From NCBI RefSeq assembly GCF_000768675.1, contig NZ_AVPI01000067.1:62001-126000 (forward strand): a stretch of DNA of 64,000 bases, written 5' to 3'. The notes under the pieces were generated by a model that did no database searches, was not told the DNA's origin, and saw nothing but the letters and a program-made list of their open reading frames with translations. Numbering within the stretch: position 1 is the stretch's first letter; every line of letters begins with the position of its first letter. The DNA is from Knoellia flava TL1. Its GTDB lineage: Bacteria > Actinomycetota > Actinomycetes > Actinomycetales > Dermatophilaceae. Shown in pieces: positions 27,542-36,203 of this stretch. A program made the translations under genes and the position numbers.

Positions 27542-29059
27542 ATGACTGACCTCAAGACCTACGACGTGCGCACGCACGGCTGCCAGATGAACGTCCACGA
27601 CTCCGAGCGCCTCGCCGGGCTGCTCGAGACGGCGGGCTACGTCGACCTCGCGAGCGTGCCCGCGACCGAGCGCCCCGACACCGCCGACGTCGTCGTCTTC
27701 AACACGTGCGCCGTGCGCGAGAACGCCGACAACAAGCTCTACGGCAACCTCGGGCAGCTGCGCCCGGCCAAGACGCGCAACCCCGACATGCAGATCGCCG
27801 TCGGCGGCTGCATGGCGCAGAAGGACCGCGCGAGCATCGTCCAGCGCGCCCCCTGGGTCGACGTCGTCTTCGGCACCCACAACATCGGCTCGCTGCCCGC
27901 GTTGCTCGACCGCGCCCGCCACAACAAGCGCGCCGAGGTCGAGATCCTCGAGTCGCTCGAGACCTTCCCGTCGACCCTCCCGACGCGACGCGACTCCGCG
28001 TATGCCGCTTGGGTGTCGATCTCGGTCGGCTGCAACAACACGTGCACGTTCTGCATCGTCCCGAGCCTGCGCGGCAAGGAGACCGACCGCCGCCCCGGCG
28101 ACGTCCTCGCCGAGATCCAGGCGCTCGTCGACCAGGGCGTCGTCGAGATCACCCTGCTCGGCCAGAACGTCAACACCTACGGCGTCGAGTTCGGCGACCG
28201 CCTCGCCTTCGGCAAGCTGCTGCGCGCCTGCGGCGAGATCGACGGCCTGGAGCGCGTCCGCTTCACGAGCCCCCACCCGGCCGCCTTCACCGACGACGTC
28301 ATTACCGCAATGGCGCAGACGCCCAACGTCATGCCGAGCCTGCACATGCCGCTGCAGTCCGGCTCCGACAAGGTCCTCAAGGACATGCGCCGCTCCTACC
28401 GCAGCGCGAAGTTCCTCGGCATCCTCGACCGCGTCCGCGAGCAGATCCCCGACGCCGCGATCACGACCGACCTCATCGTCGGCTTCCCCGGCGAGACCGA
28501 GGAGGACTTCGCCGAGACCCTGCGCGTCGTCGAGGAGTCGCGCTTCTCGAGCGCCTTCACCTTCCAGTACTCCATCCGCCCCGGCACCCCGGCCGCGACC
28601 ATGGAGGACCAGGTCCCCAAGCCCGTCGTCCAGGAGCGCTTCGAGCGCCTCGTCGCCCTTCAGGACGAGGTGTCGTGGGCCGAGAACCGCGCCATCGAGG
28701 GCCGCACCGTCGAGGTGCTCGTCGCCCCCTTCGAGGGCCGCAAGGACAGTGAGACCTCGCGGATGAGCGGTCGTGCCCGCGACAACCGCCTCGTCCACTT
28801 CACCGTGCCCGAGGGCGGGGAGCGCCCGCGTCCGGGCGACATGGTGAGCGTCGACGTCACCTACGGCGCCCCGCACCACCTCGTCGCCGACGGCGCCCTC
28901 CATGGCGGCACGTATGCCGTCCGCCGCACCTCGGGCGGCGACGCCTGGGAGGCGCTCCAGGACGCCCCCGTCCCGGGCAAGCCGGCCGTGAGCCTTGGTA
29001 TGCCGTCGGTCGGCAAGCCTGCAGCCGCTCCGGTGAGCGCTCCCGCCTGCGGCGCCTGA
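27542..29059 (+). CDS. miaB: tRNA-2-methylthio-N6-dimethylallyladenosine synthase
   Basis: This radical-SAM methylthiotransferase of 505 residues acts on i6A37 of tRNAs reading UNN codons. MTTase cluster cysteines are in [17 protein letters not shown] and VGGCMAQ. The radical-SAM cluster is C164, C168 and C171 (GCNNTCTFC). A TRAM domain ([13 protein letters not shown]) and a proline/alanine-rich tail follow. It works after MiaA, encoded at 30.2 kb. A TACCCT hexamer lies 10 bases before the ATG, giving a leader of only a few bases. The gene contains three GTATGCCG octamers. Confidence 0.96.
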   Translation: MTDLKTYDVRTHGCQMNVHDSERLAGLLETAGYVDLASVPATERPDTADVVVFNTCAVRENADNKLYGNLGQLRPAKTRNPDMQIAVGGCMAQKDRASIVQRAPWVDVVFGTHNIGSLPALLDRARHNKRAEVEILESLETFPSTLPTRRDSAYAAWVSISVGCNNTCTFCIVPSLRGKETDRRPGDVLAEIQALVDQGVVEITLLGQNVNTYGVEFGDRLAFGKLLRACGEIDGLERVRFTSPHPAAFTDDVITAMAQTPNVMPSLHMPLQSGSDKVLKDMRRSYRSAKFLGILDRVREQIPDAAITTDLIVGFPGETEEDFAETLRVVEESRFSSAFTFQYSIRPGTPAATMEDQVPKPVVQERFERLVALQDEVSWAENRAIEGRTVEVLVAPFEGRKDSETSRMSGRARDNRLVHFTVPEGGERPRPGDMVSVDVTYGAPHHLVADGALHGGTYAVRRTSGGDAWEALQDAPVPGKPAVSLGMPSVGKPAAAPVSAPACGA

Positions 29060-29124
29060 CCGGCATACGCCGCGCTTCGACCGTTCCTCGGTCCCGTTCT
29101 ACGGGGTCCCCGCAAAAGGGGTCT

Positions 29125-29150
29125 CGAGCAAGGGAACTGTTCTTGTGCTC
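29125..29150. repeat. Second copy of the REP-like palindrome
   Basis: The core GAGCAAGGGAACTGTTC, identical to that at 2548-2563 in the rnj-ftsK gap, is followed by a degenerate right arm (CTTGTGCTC). The flanks (ACGGGGTCCCC, ACCCGCTTCCCC) are related but diverged. It lies just after miaB. Confidence 0.7.
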
Positions 29151-29178
29151 AGGACCCGCTTCCCCTGTCCGGACACAC

Positions 29179-29213
29179 GAGGGCCCCGCCACCGGGAACG
29201 GTGACGGGGCCTC
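29179..29213. terminator. Bidirectional terminator between miaB and the antitoxin-like gene
   Basis: GAGGGCCCCGCCACCG pairs with CGGTGACGGGGCCTC across a 4-base loop, with one bulge and one mismatch. It sits between convergent genes and has no T-tract. Confidence 0.8.
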
Positions 29214-29223
29214 GAGCAGGGGC

Positions 29224-29415
29224 TCAGGCGGGCGGTTCCTCGGAGCCGTCGCCGACGCGGTCGTCGACGAAGTCGCGCCCGGTCTCGACGTGCTCGGCCC
29301 CGACCCCCTTGCCCTCGGCGAACTCGCCGGCCTGGTCCAGGCCGCGGTCGCTGTGCTCCTCGATCTTGTCGCCGTGCTCCCCGGCCAGGTCCTTCGCCTT
29401 GTCGAACATGCTCAT
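29224..29415 (-). CDS. Small MT0933/Rv0909-like antitoxin-type protein
   Basis: The protein has 63 residues, is very charged and lacks cysteines. The pattern MSMFDKAKDLAGEHGDKIEEHSDRGLD-type start and repeated acidic/glycine units match the MT0933-like antitoxin family of Actinobacteria. A GAAGGAG ribosome-binding site precedes the ATG. In Mycobacterium a toxin partner is adjacent, but here the neighbours are miaB and def and no toxin is visible. It may be a solitary, stress-related small protein instead. Confidence 0.75.
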   Translation of the reverse strand: MSMFDKAKDLAGEHGDKIEEHSDRGLDQAGEFAEGKGVGAEHVETGRDFVDDRVGDGSEEPPA

Positions 29416-29524
29416 GGTTCGCTCCTTCGTGTCGAACTTCAGGACCCTTCCCACTGTGCCGCAGGCATCGGCTGGCGGACGCGGGAGGCGCAGGGCATCT
29501 CGGGCGATCTGAGAGAATCGCCGC

Positions 29525-30181
29525 ATGACGATCCGCCCCATCACCATCACCGGCGAGCCGGTGCTCCACCGCCGGGCCGAGCCCGTCGAGGTCATCGACG
29601 ACGGCATCCGCGAGCTCGTGGCCGACATGTTCGAGACGATGGACGCCGCCCGCGGGGTCGGTCTCGCGGCACCCCAGGTCGGTGTGGGACTGCGGATCTT
29701 CACATGGCAGATGGACAACCGCGACGGCATCCCGGCGCGCGGTGTCGTCATCAACCCGTTCGTCACGTCGAGCAAGCCGCCGGTCGGCGACCCCGACCCT
29801 CACGACGAGTCCGAGGGCTGCCTCTCGGTGCCGGGGGAGTCGTTCCCGCTGCGCCGTGGCGAGACCGCGACTCTCACCGGTCTCGACCTCGACGGCAACG
29901 AGATCTCCTATGCCGCGACCGGGTGGTTCGCGCGGATGTTCCAGCACGAGTACGACCACCTCAACGGCTTCCTCTACGTCGACCGGCTCCAGGGCAAGTG
30001 GGCCCGAAAGGCCAAGAAGGCCGTGAAGTCCCACGGCTGGGGGACTCCCGGTCAGACGTGGATGCCCGGCACCGACCGCGACCCCTTCGGCCACGACGAC
30101 GTCGACGAGGAGACCGAGGACTTCGGCACCGTCCCCGAGGGCGGGCACACGGAGGCGACCGAGGACGAGCTTGCCCGCTGA
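29525..30181 (+). CDS. def: Peptide deformylase
   Basis: This metalloenzyme of 218 residues removes the formyl group from nascent proteins. All three motifs are present: GVGLAAPQ (about 45-52), E97-G-C99-LSVP, and H141-EYD-H145 in QHEYDHL. An acidic C-terminal extension of about 40 residues is unusual for the core enzyme but common in actinobacterial paralogs. A GAGAAT hexamer 6 bases before the ATG suggests a near-leaderless start. The 3' end overlaps the TTG start of miaA by 11 bases. Confidence 0.95.
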   Translation: MTIRPITITGEPVLHRRAEPVEVIDDGIRELVADMFETMDAARGVGLAAPQVGVGLRIFTWQMDNRDGIPARGVVINPFVTSSKPPVGDPDPHDESEGCLSVPGESFPLRRGETATLTGLDLDGNEISYAATGWFARMFQHEYDHLNGFLYVDRLQGKWARKAKKAVKSHGWGTPGQTWMPGTDRDPFGHDDVDEETEDFGTVPEGGHTEATEDELAR

Positions 30182-31100
30182 GGGTCCGCTCGTCGTTGCC
30201 GTCGTCGGCCCGACCGCCAGCGGGAAGTCCGAGCTGGCCGTGCGCATCGCCGAGTCGCTCGGCGGCGAGGTCGTCGGGGCCGACGCCATGCAGCTCTACC
30301 GCGGCATGGACATCGGCACCGCGAAGCTCTCCCCGGCCGAGCGCCGGGGGATCCCGCACCACCAGGTCGACGTCCTCGACGTCACCGACGAGGCCTCGGT
30401 GGCGCGCTACCAGGTCGAGGCGCGCGCCGACGTCGACGACATCCGGTCGCGCGGACTGCACCCCGTCGTGGCGGGCGGCTCCGGGCTCTATGTCCGGGCA
30501 GCGCTCGACCACCTCGACATCCCGCCGACCGACGCCGACGTCCGCGCCCGCCTCGAGAACCAGGCCGAGGAGCTCGGCGCCGCTGCGATGTTCTCGCTGC
30601 TTGCCGAACGCGATCCTGTTGCGGCACAGGCGATCGAGCCACGCAACGTCCGCCGGGTGGTCCGGGCCCTCGAGGTCGTCGAGATCACCGGTCGCCCGTT
30701 CAGCGCCTCGATGCCCGAGCGGCGCAGCCTCCACCCGACGGTGACCGTCGGGCTTCGCCCGCCGCGCGAGGTGCTCGACGAGCGCATCGACACACGGGTC
30801 GACCGGATGTGGGAGGACGGCCTCGTCGACGAGGTCCGCGGACTGCTGCCACACGGCATACGGGATGGACGGACGGCGTCGCGCGCCCTCGGCTACGCGC
30901 AGGCGCTCGCCGAGATCGACGAAGTCATGACCACCGAGGAGGCGCGGGCGGAGACCGCGCGCCTCACCCGGCGCTACGCCCGGCGGCAGGAGTCCTGGTT
31001 CCGGCCGGACCCGCGCACGACGTGGTTCGACCCCACCGACGAGGGCGCGCTCGACGAGGCCCTCGCCTACGTCCGCCGCGCTGTCGCGGACAATGGCTGA
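30171..31100 (+). CDS. miaA: tRNA dimethylallyltransferase
   Basis: This enzyme of 309 residues isopentenylates A37 of tRNA, providing the substrate of MiaB. The P-loop GPTASGKS is at residues 13-20, and GADAMQLYRGMDIGTAK and the VVAGGSGLYVRA motif follow. It starts at a TTG overlapping the end of def, with a GAGGA ribosome-binding site about 5 bases upstream, indicating translational coupling. The stop overlaps the dapF start. Confidence 0.95.
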   Translation: MPAEGPLVVAVVGPTASGKSELAVRIAESLGGEVVGADAMQLYRGMDIGTAKLSPAERRGIPHHQVDVLDVTDEASVARYQVEARADVDDIRSRGLHPVVAGGSGLYVRAALDHLDIPPTDADVRARLENQAEELGAAAMFSLLAERDPVAAQAIEPRNVRRVVRALEVVEITGRPFSASMPERRSLHPTVTVGLRPPREVLDERIDTRVDRMWEDGLVDEVRGLLPHGIRDGRTASRALGYAQALAEIDEVMTTEEARAETARLTRRYARRQESWFRPDPRTTWFDPTDEGALDEALAYVRRAVADNG

Positions 31101-31986
31101 CATGCCAGCCGACTCGCGCAGCCTGCGCTTCACCAAGGGGCACGGGACCGAGAACGACTTCGTCGTGCTCGCCGACCTCGACGCGCGCCTCGACCTCGAC
31201 GCCGACCTCACGCGCCGGCTGGCCGACCGCCACGCCGGCATCGGTGGTGACGGGGTCATCCGGGTCGTGCCGACCGCGTCGGCGGACGAGGAGTCGGTGC
31301 GGGCGCTGGCCGACCGCGCGCCGTGGTTCATGGACTACCGCAACGCCGACGGCTCGGTCGCCGAGATGTGCGGCAACGGGACCCGCGTCTTCGCGACGTT
31401 CCTCCGCCGCGAGGGCATCGAGACCGCCGACGAGTTCCAGATCGCGACCCGCGCGGGCCTCAAGGGCATCCGCTTCGAGGGGGACCTCGTCGCCACCAAC
31501 ATGGGCCGGTGGCGCCTCGTCGACGAGGACCGGGCGCGCGCCGACGGCTTCGACTCCCTCGTCCACGTCACCGGGCACTCCGACCCGTGGTCGGCGCTGT
31601 CGGTCGACATGAGCAACCCGCACACCGTCGTCGCGCTGCCCGAGGGCGTCGACCTCGACGCGCTCGACCTGCTCCACGCGCCTGTCGTGCGCCCGGTGCC
31701 GCCGCACGGCACCAACGTCGAGCTCGTCCGGATCCTCGGGCCGGCCCACATCGCGATGCGCGTGCACGAGCGGGGGGTGGGGGAGACCCGCTCGTGCGGC
31801 ACCGGCGTGTGCGCCGCCGCCCTCGCGACGAGCTTCTGGGCAGGAGATCCCGAGCCGACCCGCGACTGGACCGTCGACGTCCCCGGTGGGCGGCTGCGCG
31901 TGCGCGCGCTGCCGGGTCACGAGGTCGAGCTCGCCGGACCCGCTGCCCTCGTCGCCGACGGTGAGGTCGACCTCTCCACGCTCTGA
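31093..31986 (+). CDS. dapF: Diaminopimelate epimerase
   Basis: The protein has 297 residues. It converts LL- to meso-diaminopimelate for peptidoglycan and lysine. The two catalytic cysteines are C93 (AEMCGNGTR) and C235 (RSCGTGVCA). The N-terminus FTKGHGTENDFVV is typical of Actinobacteria. The ATG at 31093 overlaps miaA by 8 bases; a second ATG at 31102 is equally possible. The miaB-miaA-dapF-hflX order is conserved in Actinobacteria, here with ggt and a methyltransferase inserted before hflX. Confidence 0.95.
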   Translation: MADMPADSRSLRFTKGHGTENDFVVLADLDARLDLDADLTRRLADRHAGIGGDGVIRVVPTASADEESVRALADRAPWFMDYRNADGSVAEMCGNGTRVFATFLRREGIETADEFQIATRAGLKGIRFEGDLVATNMGRWRLVDEDRARADGFDSLVHVTGHSDPWSALSVDMSNPHTVVALPEGVDLDALDLLHAPVVRPVPPHGTNVELVRILGPAHIAMRVHERGVGETRSCGTGVCAAALATSFWAGDPEPTRDWTVDVPGGRLRVRALPGHEVELAGPAALVADGEVDLSTL

Positions 31987-32015
31987 CTCCCCACGCGCTG
32001 ACGAGCGAGTCGTGA

Positions 32016-32063
32016 TAGCACGACACGCCGCAGCGACGGGGTCGTGCGCGGCATGTCGTGCTA
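32016..32063. repeat. Inverted repeat downstream of dapF
   Basis: TAGCACGACACGCCGC (32016-32031) pairs with GCGGCATGTCGTGCTA (32048-32063), 16 bp with one mismatch and a 16-base loop. It lies between dapF and ggt, which run in the same direction. It could terminate dapF transcription. Confidence 0.8.
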
Positions 32064-32144
32064 CCTCGACCCACGAAGTCCCCGCGTCCGGTCCCGCCGC
32101 CGCTCGACATGCGGTACTCGCGGGTCACTCCTAGCGTCGAGGGC

Positions 32145-33977
32145 ATGAGAACTCCCGCAACGGTCCTCGCCCTCGTCACGGCCGGCGGAGTGGCGGCAGC
32201 GCTCGCGCTCCCGGCCAGCGCCGCCCCACAGGCGCCACCCGGTCGCACCGGTCCCCCGCCCGTTGGCCACGAGCTCCCCAAGGTCCCCGTCATGACCGGG
32301 GGCGGCGGCGCCGTCGCCTCGGTCGACCCCGTCGCCTCGCAGGTCGGCATCGACATCCTCGAGAAGGGCGGCACCGCAGCGGACGCAGCGGTCGCCACCG
32401 CAGCCGCGGTCGCCGCCGTAGAGCCCTACTCGTCGGGCATCGGCGGCGGTGGCTTCTTCGTGCACTACGACGCAGAGACCAAGAAGGTCACGACAATCGA
32501 CGGCCGCGAGACCGCACCCGCCACCTTCGACGAGAAGGTCTTCCTCGAGCCCGACGGCACGCCGATGGACTTCATGACCGTCGTCAACTCGGGCCTCTCC
32601 GTCGGCGTGCCCGGCACCCCGGCGACGTGGGACGCCGCGCTGCGCACCCACGGCACGATGAGCCTCAACCAGGTCCTCAAGCCGGCCGAGGAGATCGCCC
32701 GCAAGGGCTTCGTCGTCGACGAGACCTTCCGCCAGGACACGCTCGACAACGCCGAGCGGTTCTCCATGTTCCCCGCGACGGCGGCGATCTACCTGCCCGG
32801 CGGCGAGCCCGTCCCCGTCGGTGGCGTCCAGCGCAACCCCGACCTCGCCAAGGCCTACCGCGAGCTCCGCACGCACGGGATCGCCGCGCTGCACACCGGC
32901 CGCATGGGACAGGACCTCGTGCGCGAGGTGCAGAACCCGACCACGGCGCCCGGCGTCACCGTCCCCAAGGGACAGATGACCGCGGCCGACCTCGCCGCCT
33001 ACCGCGTCAACCACAAGGCGCCGACGCACAGCGAGCACCGCGGCCTCGACGTCTACGGCATGGACACCCCGAGCAGCGGCGGCATCGCCGTCTCGCAGAT
33101 CCTCAACCTCCTCGAGTCGTTCGAGGAGCGCACCGGGCGCGAAATCGCGAACCTCAGCGAGGCGGAGTACCTCCACTGGTTCAGCGAGGCGTCGGCACTG
33201 GCCTTCGCCGACCGCAACCGCTGGGTCGGGGACGTGCCCGGCGTCCCGACCGCAGAGCTCACCTCGCAGGAGTTCGCCGACGAGCGCTCGTGCCTCTTCA
33301 GCGACGACACCGCGCTCACGCGACCGGTGCCGTTCGGCTCGCCCGACGGCGACTACGACGCCACGTGTGAGGCCGCCGGCACCACGCGGCTGCCCAAGGA
33401 CGGCCAGTCGACGACCTCGCTCACCGTCGCCGACCGGTGGGGCGACGTCGTCACCTACACCCTGACGATCGAGCAGTACGGCGGCTCCGGCATCGTCGTG
33501 CCCGGGTGGGGGTTCCTCCTCAACAACGAACTCACCGACTTCAACTTCACGCCGACGATGAAGGGTGTGCCCGACCCCAACCTCCCCGGCCCGGGCAAGC
33601 GACCGCGCAGCTCGATGAGCCCGACGATCGTCCTCGAGGACGGCAAGCCCTTCCTCACCGCCGGTAGCCCCGGCGGCGCGACGATCATCACGACCGTCGC
33701 TCAGGTCATCGCCGGCGTCGTCGACCGCGGCCTCACCGTGGACGACGCTGTCGCGGCACCGCGCCTGTCGTCGCGCAACGGCACCGAGGAGGCCGAGACC
33801 CCGATCTTCGCGACCGCGATCGGTGACGAGCTGCGCGCCAAGGGGCACGTCCTGCGCTCGCGGCCGGTCATCGGCAACGCCACGGCGATCCGCAGCCTGT
33901 CGCCCTCGCTCTGGACGTCCGCGGCCGAGCCTGTGCGCCGCGGCGGCGGCTCGGCGATGGTCGTCGACCCGCAGTGA
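32145..33977 (+). CDS. ggt: Gamma-glutamyltransferase, secreted
   Basis: This Ntn-hydrolase of 610 residues cleaves gamma-glutamyl bonds such as in glutathione. A Sec-type signal peptide (RTPATVLALVTAGG..., cleavage near ASAAPQ) occupies about residues 1-27. SSGIGGGGFFVHYD, DGRETAP and the processing/nucleophile region around QSTTSLTVAD are present, followed by GFLLNNELTDFN, so autoprocessing into two subunits is expected. A TAGCGT -10 box (32132-32137) sits 7 bases before the ATG. The protein is likely extracellular or cell-wall associated. Confidence 0.93.
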   Translation: MRTPATVLALVTAGGVAAALALPASAAPQAPPGRTGPPPVGHELPKVPVMTGGGGAVASVDPVASQVGIDILEKGGTAADAAVATAAAVAAVEPYSSGIGGGGFFVHYDAETKKVTTIDGRETAPATFDEKVFLEPDGTPMDFMTVVNSGLSVGVPGTPATWDAALRTHGTMSLNQVLKPAEEIARKGFVVDETFRQDTLDNAERFSMFPATAAIYLPGGEPVPVGGVQRNPDLAKAYRELRTHGIAALHTGRMGQDLVREVQNPTTAPGVTVPKGQMTAADLAAYRVNHKAPTHSEHRGLDVYGMDTPSSGGIAVSQILNLLESFEERTGREIANLSEAEYLHWFSEASALAFADRNRWVGDVPGVPTAELTSQEFADERSCLFSDDTALTRPVPFGSPDGDYDATCEAAGTTRLPKDGQSTTSLTVADRWGDVVTYTLTIEQYGGSGIVVPGWGFLLNNELTDFNFTPTMKGVPDPNLPGPGKRPRSSMSPTIVLEDGKPFLTAGSPGGATIITTVAQVIAGVVDRGLTVDDAVAAPRLSSRNGTEEAETPIFATAIGDELRAKGHVLRSRPVIGNATAIRSLSPSLWTSAAEPVRRGGGSAMVVDPQ

Positions 33978-34040
33978 CGCTGTGAGCAGGGGAGGGGCGC
34001 TGCGTCGGCCACCCGGCGCGGTGCCCCTCTTCTCGTCACG

Positions 34041-34664
34041 TCAGGGGTGGCGGACCTCGAGGACGCGGAAGCCCTTGCTCGACGCATGGCGAGTGCACGG
34101 CATACGGAGGTCTGACTCGACCCAGCGCTGGAGGCTGTCCGAGCCGAGGTTCTTCTGGACGACGAGGTAGGCGACGCCGTCGGGCGTGAGGCGCGGCAGC
34201 CAGGTGCGGAGCAGGATGTGCAGGGCGGCCTTGCCGATGCGGATCGGCGGGTTGGACCAGATGAGGTCGTATGCCGTGTCGTCGCCGACCGCGTCTGGCG
34301 TCACCGCGCTCACGTGGTCGAGGCCGAGGGCGCTCGCGTTGCGGTTGGTGAGCTCGACGCTGCGCTCGTTGACGTCGACGCCGACGACCTCGGCGTGCTC
34401 GGCGAGCAGCCCGAGGGTGAGGGCGATCGGGCCCCAGCCGCAGCCGAGGTCGAGGAACCGGCCAGACGGTGGCGGGTCGGGCACCTCCTCGAAGAGCACG
34501 GCCGTGCCCTTGTCGAGCCCGCCGGGGCTGAAGATGCCCGGCGCCACCTCGACCTGCACCCGTCGGCCGGCGAGTGTCACGTCGAGCGGTCGGCGTTCGT
34601 CGGGGGTGGCCGGGGAGGCGGTGAAGTAGTGCTCGCGGGAATCCGTTCGCCCCGAGTCGGTCAT
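34041..34664 (-). CDS. Class I SAM-dependent methyltransferase, RsmC/RlmG-like
   Basis: The protein has 207 residues. SAM-binding motif I is LDLGCGWGPIALTL and the catalytic base-flipping motif is SNPPIRIGK, as in the 16S/23S guanine-N2 methyltransferases RsmC and RlmG. It is the short single-domain form. The target base cannot be assigned. A TAGGGT -10 box (34672-34677, minus strand) lies 7 bases before the ATG, and the gene diverges from hflX with only 21 bp between the starts. Confidence 0.88.
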   Translation of the reverse strand: MTDSGRTDSREHYFTASPATPDERRPLDVTLAGRRVQVEVAPGIFSPGGLDKGTAVLFEEVPDPPPSGRFLDLGCGWGPIALTLGLLAEHAEVVGVDVNERSVELTNRNASALGLDHVSAVTPDAVGDDTAYDLIWSNPPIRIGKAALHILLRTWLPRLTPDGVAYLVVQKNLGSDSLQRWVESDLRMPCTRHASSKGFRVLEVRHP

Positions 34665-34685
34665 GGGTGAGACCCTAGACGCAAC

Positions 34686-36167
34686 ATGACAGAACGACAC
34701 CACATCTTCTCCGGTCACGCCGACGCCCTGTCCGACGATGCCTACGACGACGAGGGGTTCGTCGTCGAGGGCGAGGAGGAGGGCGATCGCCCGTCCGCCC
34801 TCTATGACGGCGACCAGCTCGAGCGCGAGGAGCGCGCGGCGCTGCGCCGCGTCGCCGGCCTCTCCACCGAGCTCGAGGACGTCACCGAGGTCGAGTACCG
34901 CCAGCTCCGCCTCGAGCGGGTCGTCCTCGCGAGCGTCTGGTCCGAGGGCACCCTCGTCGACGCCGAGAACTCGCTGCGCGAGCTCGCCGCCCTCGCCGAG
35001 ACGGCCGGTGCGCTCGTCCTCGAGGGCGTCATCCAGCGACGACAGAAGCCCGACACCGCGACCTACCTCGGCAAGGGCAAGGCCGAGGAGCTGCGCGACA
35101 TCGTCATCAACGAGGGCGCCGACACCGTCATCTGCGACACCGAACTCGCCCCCTCCCAGCGTCGCGCGCTCGAGGACGTCGTCAAGGTCAAGGTCATCGA
35201 CCGGACCGCCCTCATCCTCGACATCTTCGCCCAGCACGCCAAGAGCCGTGAGGGCAAGGCGCAGGTCGAGCTCGCCCAGCTCCAGTACCTCCTCCCGCGC
35301 CTGCGCGGCTGGGGTGAGTCGATGTCGCGGCAGGCCGGTGGCCAGGCCGCCGGCGGCCAGGGCATGGGCTCGCGAGGTCCCGGTGAGACCAAGATCGAGC
35401 TCGACCGGCGTCGCATCAACAGCCGCATCGCGAAGCTCAAGCGCGACATCGCCGGCATGAAGACCCACCGCGACACCAAGCGCGGCAGCCGCCGCTCCAA
35501 CGGCATCCCGAGCGTGGCCATCGCCGGCTACACCAACGCCGGCAAGTCCTCGATCCTCAACCGGCTCACCGGCGCCGGCGTGCTCGTGCAGAACCAGCTC
35601 TTCGCGACGCTCGACCCGACGGTGCGCCGCAGCGAGACCCCCGACGGGCGCGAGTTCACCTTCACCGACACGGTCGGGTTCGTCCGGCAGCTGCCGCACC
35701 AGCTCGTCGAGGCCTTCCGCTCGACGCTCGAGGAGGTGGCCGACTCCGACCTCCTGCTCCACGTCGTCGACGGCTCGCACCCTGACCCCGAGGGCCAGAT
35801 CTCCGCGGTCCGCGCCGTCCTCGCCGACGTCGACGCGACCGACGTCCTCGAGGTCATCGTCGTCAACAAGGCCGACATCGCCGACCCCGAGGTCGTCGAC
35901 CGCATCCTGCGCCACGAGAAGCACGCCGTCGCCGTCTCGGCCCGCACCGGCCAGGGGCTCGACGAGTTGAGGGCGCTCATCGCCGAGGAGCTGCCGCAGC
36001 CCGACATCGACGTCGACGTCCTCCTGCCCTACGGCCGGGGCGACCTCGTGAGCCGGATCCACGACGAGGGCGAGATCCTTGCGAGCGACCACGTGAGCGA
36101 GGGGACCCGCGTCACCGCGCGCGTCAACGCCGACCTCGCGGCCGAGCTCACGGCATACGGAGTCTGA
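34686..36167 (+). CDS. hflX: Ribosome-associated GTPase HflX
   Basis: The protein has 493 residues. It splits or rescues stalled 70S ribosomes. An acidic N-terminal extension (about 1-50) precedes the HflX domain (TYLGKGKAEEL, ADTVICDTELAPSQ), a glycine-rich linker, and the G domain with G1 GYTNAGKS from residue 281, DTVGF and NKAD. It is full length for Actinobacteria. The octamer CGGCATAC occupies its penultimate codons (36151-36158). Confidence 0.95.
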   Translation: MTERHHIFSGHADALSDDAYDDEGFVVEGEEEGDRPSALYDGDQLEREERAALRRVAGLSTELEDVTEVEYRQLRLERVVLASVWSEGTLVDAENSLRELAALAETAGALVLEGVIQRRQKPDTATYLGKGKAEELRDIVINEGADTVICDTELAPSQRRALEDVVKVKVIDRTALILDIFAQHAKSREGKAQVELAQLQYLLPRLRGWGESMSRQAGGQAAGGQGMGSRGPGETKIELDRRRINSRIAKLKRDIAGMKTHRDTKRGSRRSNGIPSVAIAGYTNAGKSSILNRLTGAGVLVQNQLFATLDPTVRRSETPDGREFTFTDTVGFVRQLPHQLVEAFRSTLEEVADSDLLLHVVDGSHPDPEGQISAVRAVLADVDATDVLEVIVVNKADIADPEVVDRILRHEKHAVAVSARTGQGLDELRALIAEELPQPDIDVDVLLPYGRGDLVSRIHDEGEILASDHVSEGTRVTARVNADLAAELTAYGV

Positions 36168-36174
36168 GTGCTTG

Positions 36175-36191
36175 TTGCGAATCCTTCGCAA
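36175..36191. promoter_or_regulatory. Palindrome TTGCGAA-N3-TTCGCAA within a promoter
   Basis: A perfect 7-3-7 palindrome lies immediately before a TAAGAT -10 box (36192-36197) whose 6-base distance to ATG 36204 fits a leaderless transcript. The palindrome would occupy the -35/-10 spacer, a classic repressor position. The regulator is unknown. Confidence 0.65.
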
Positions 36192-36203
36192 TAAGATGCC
36201 CGT

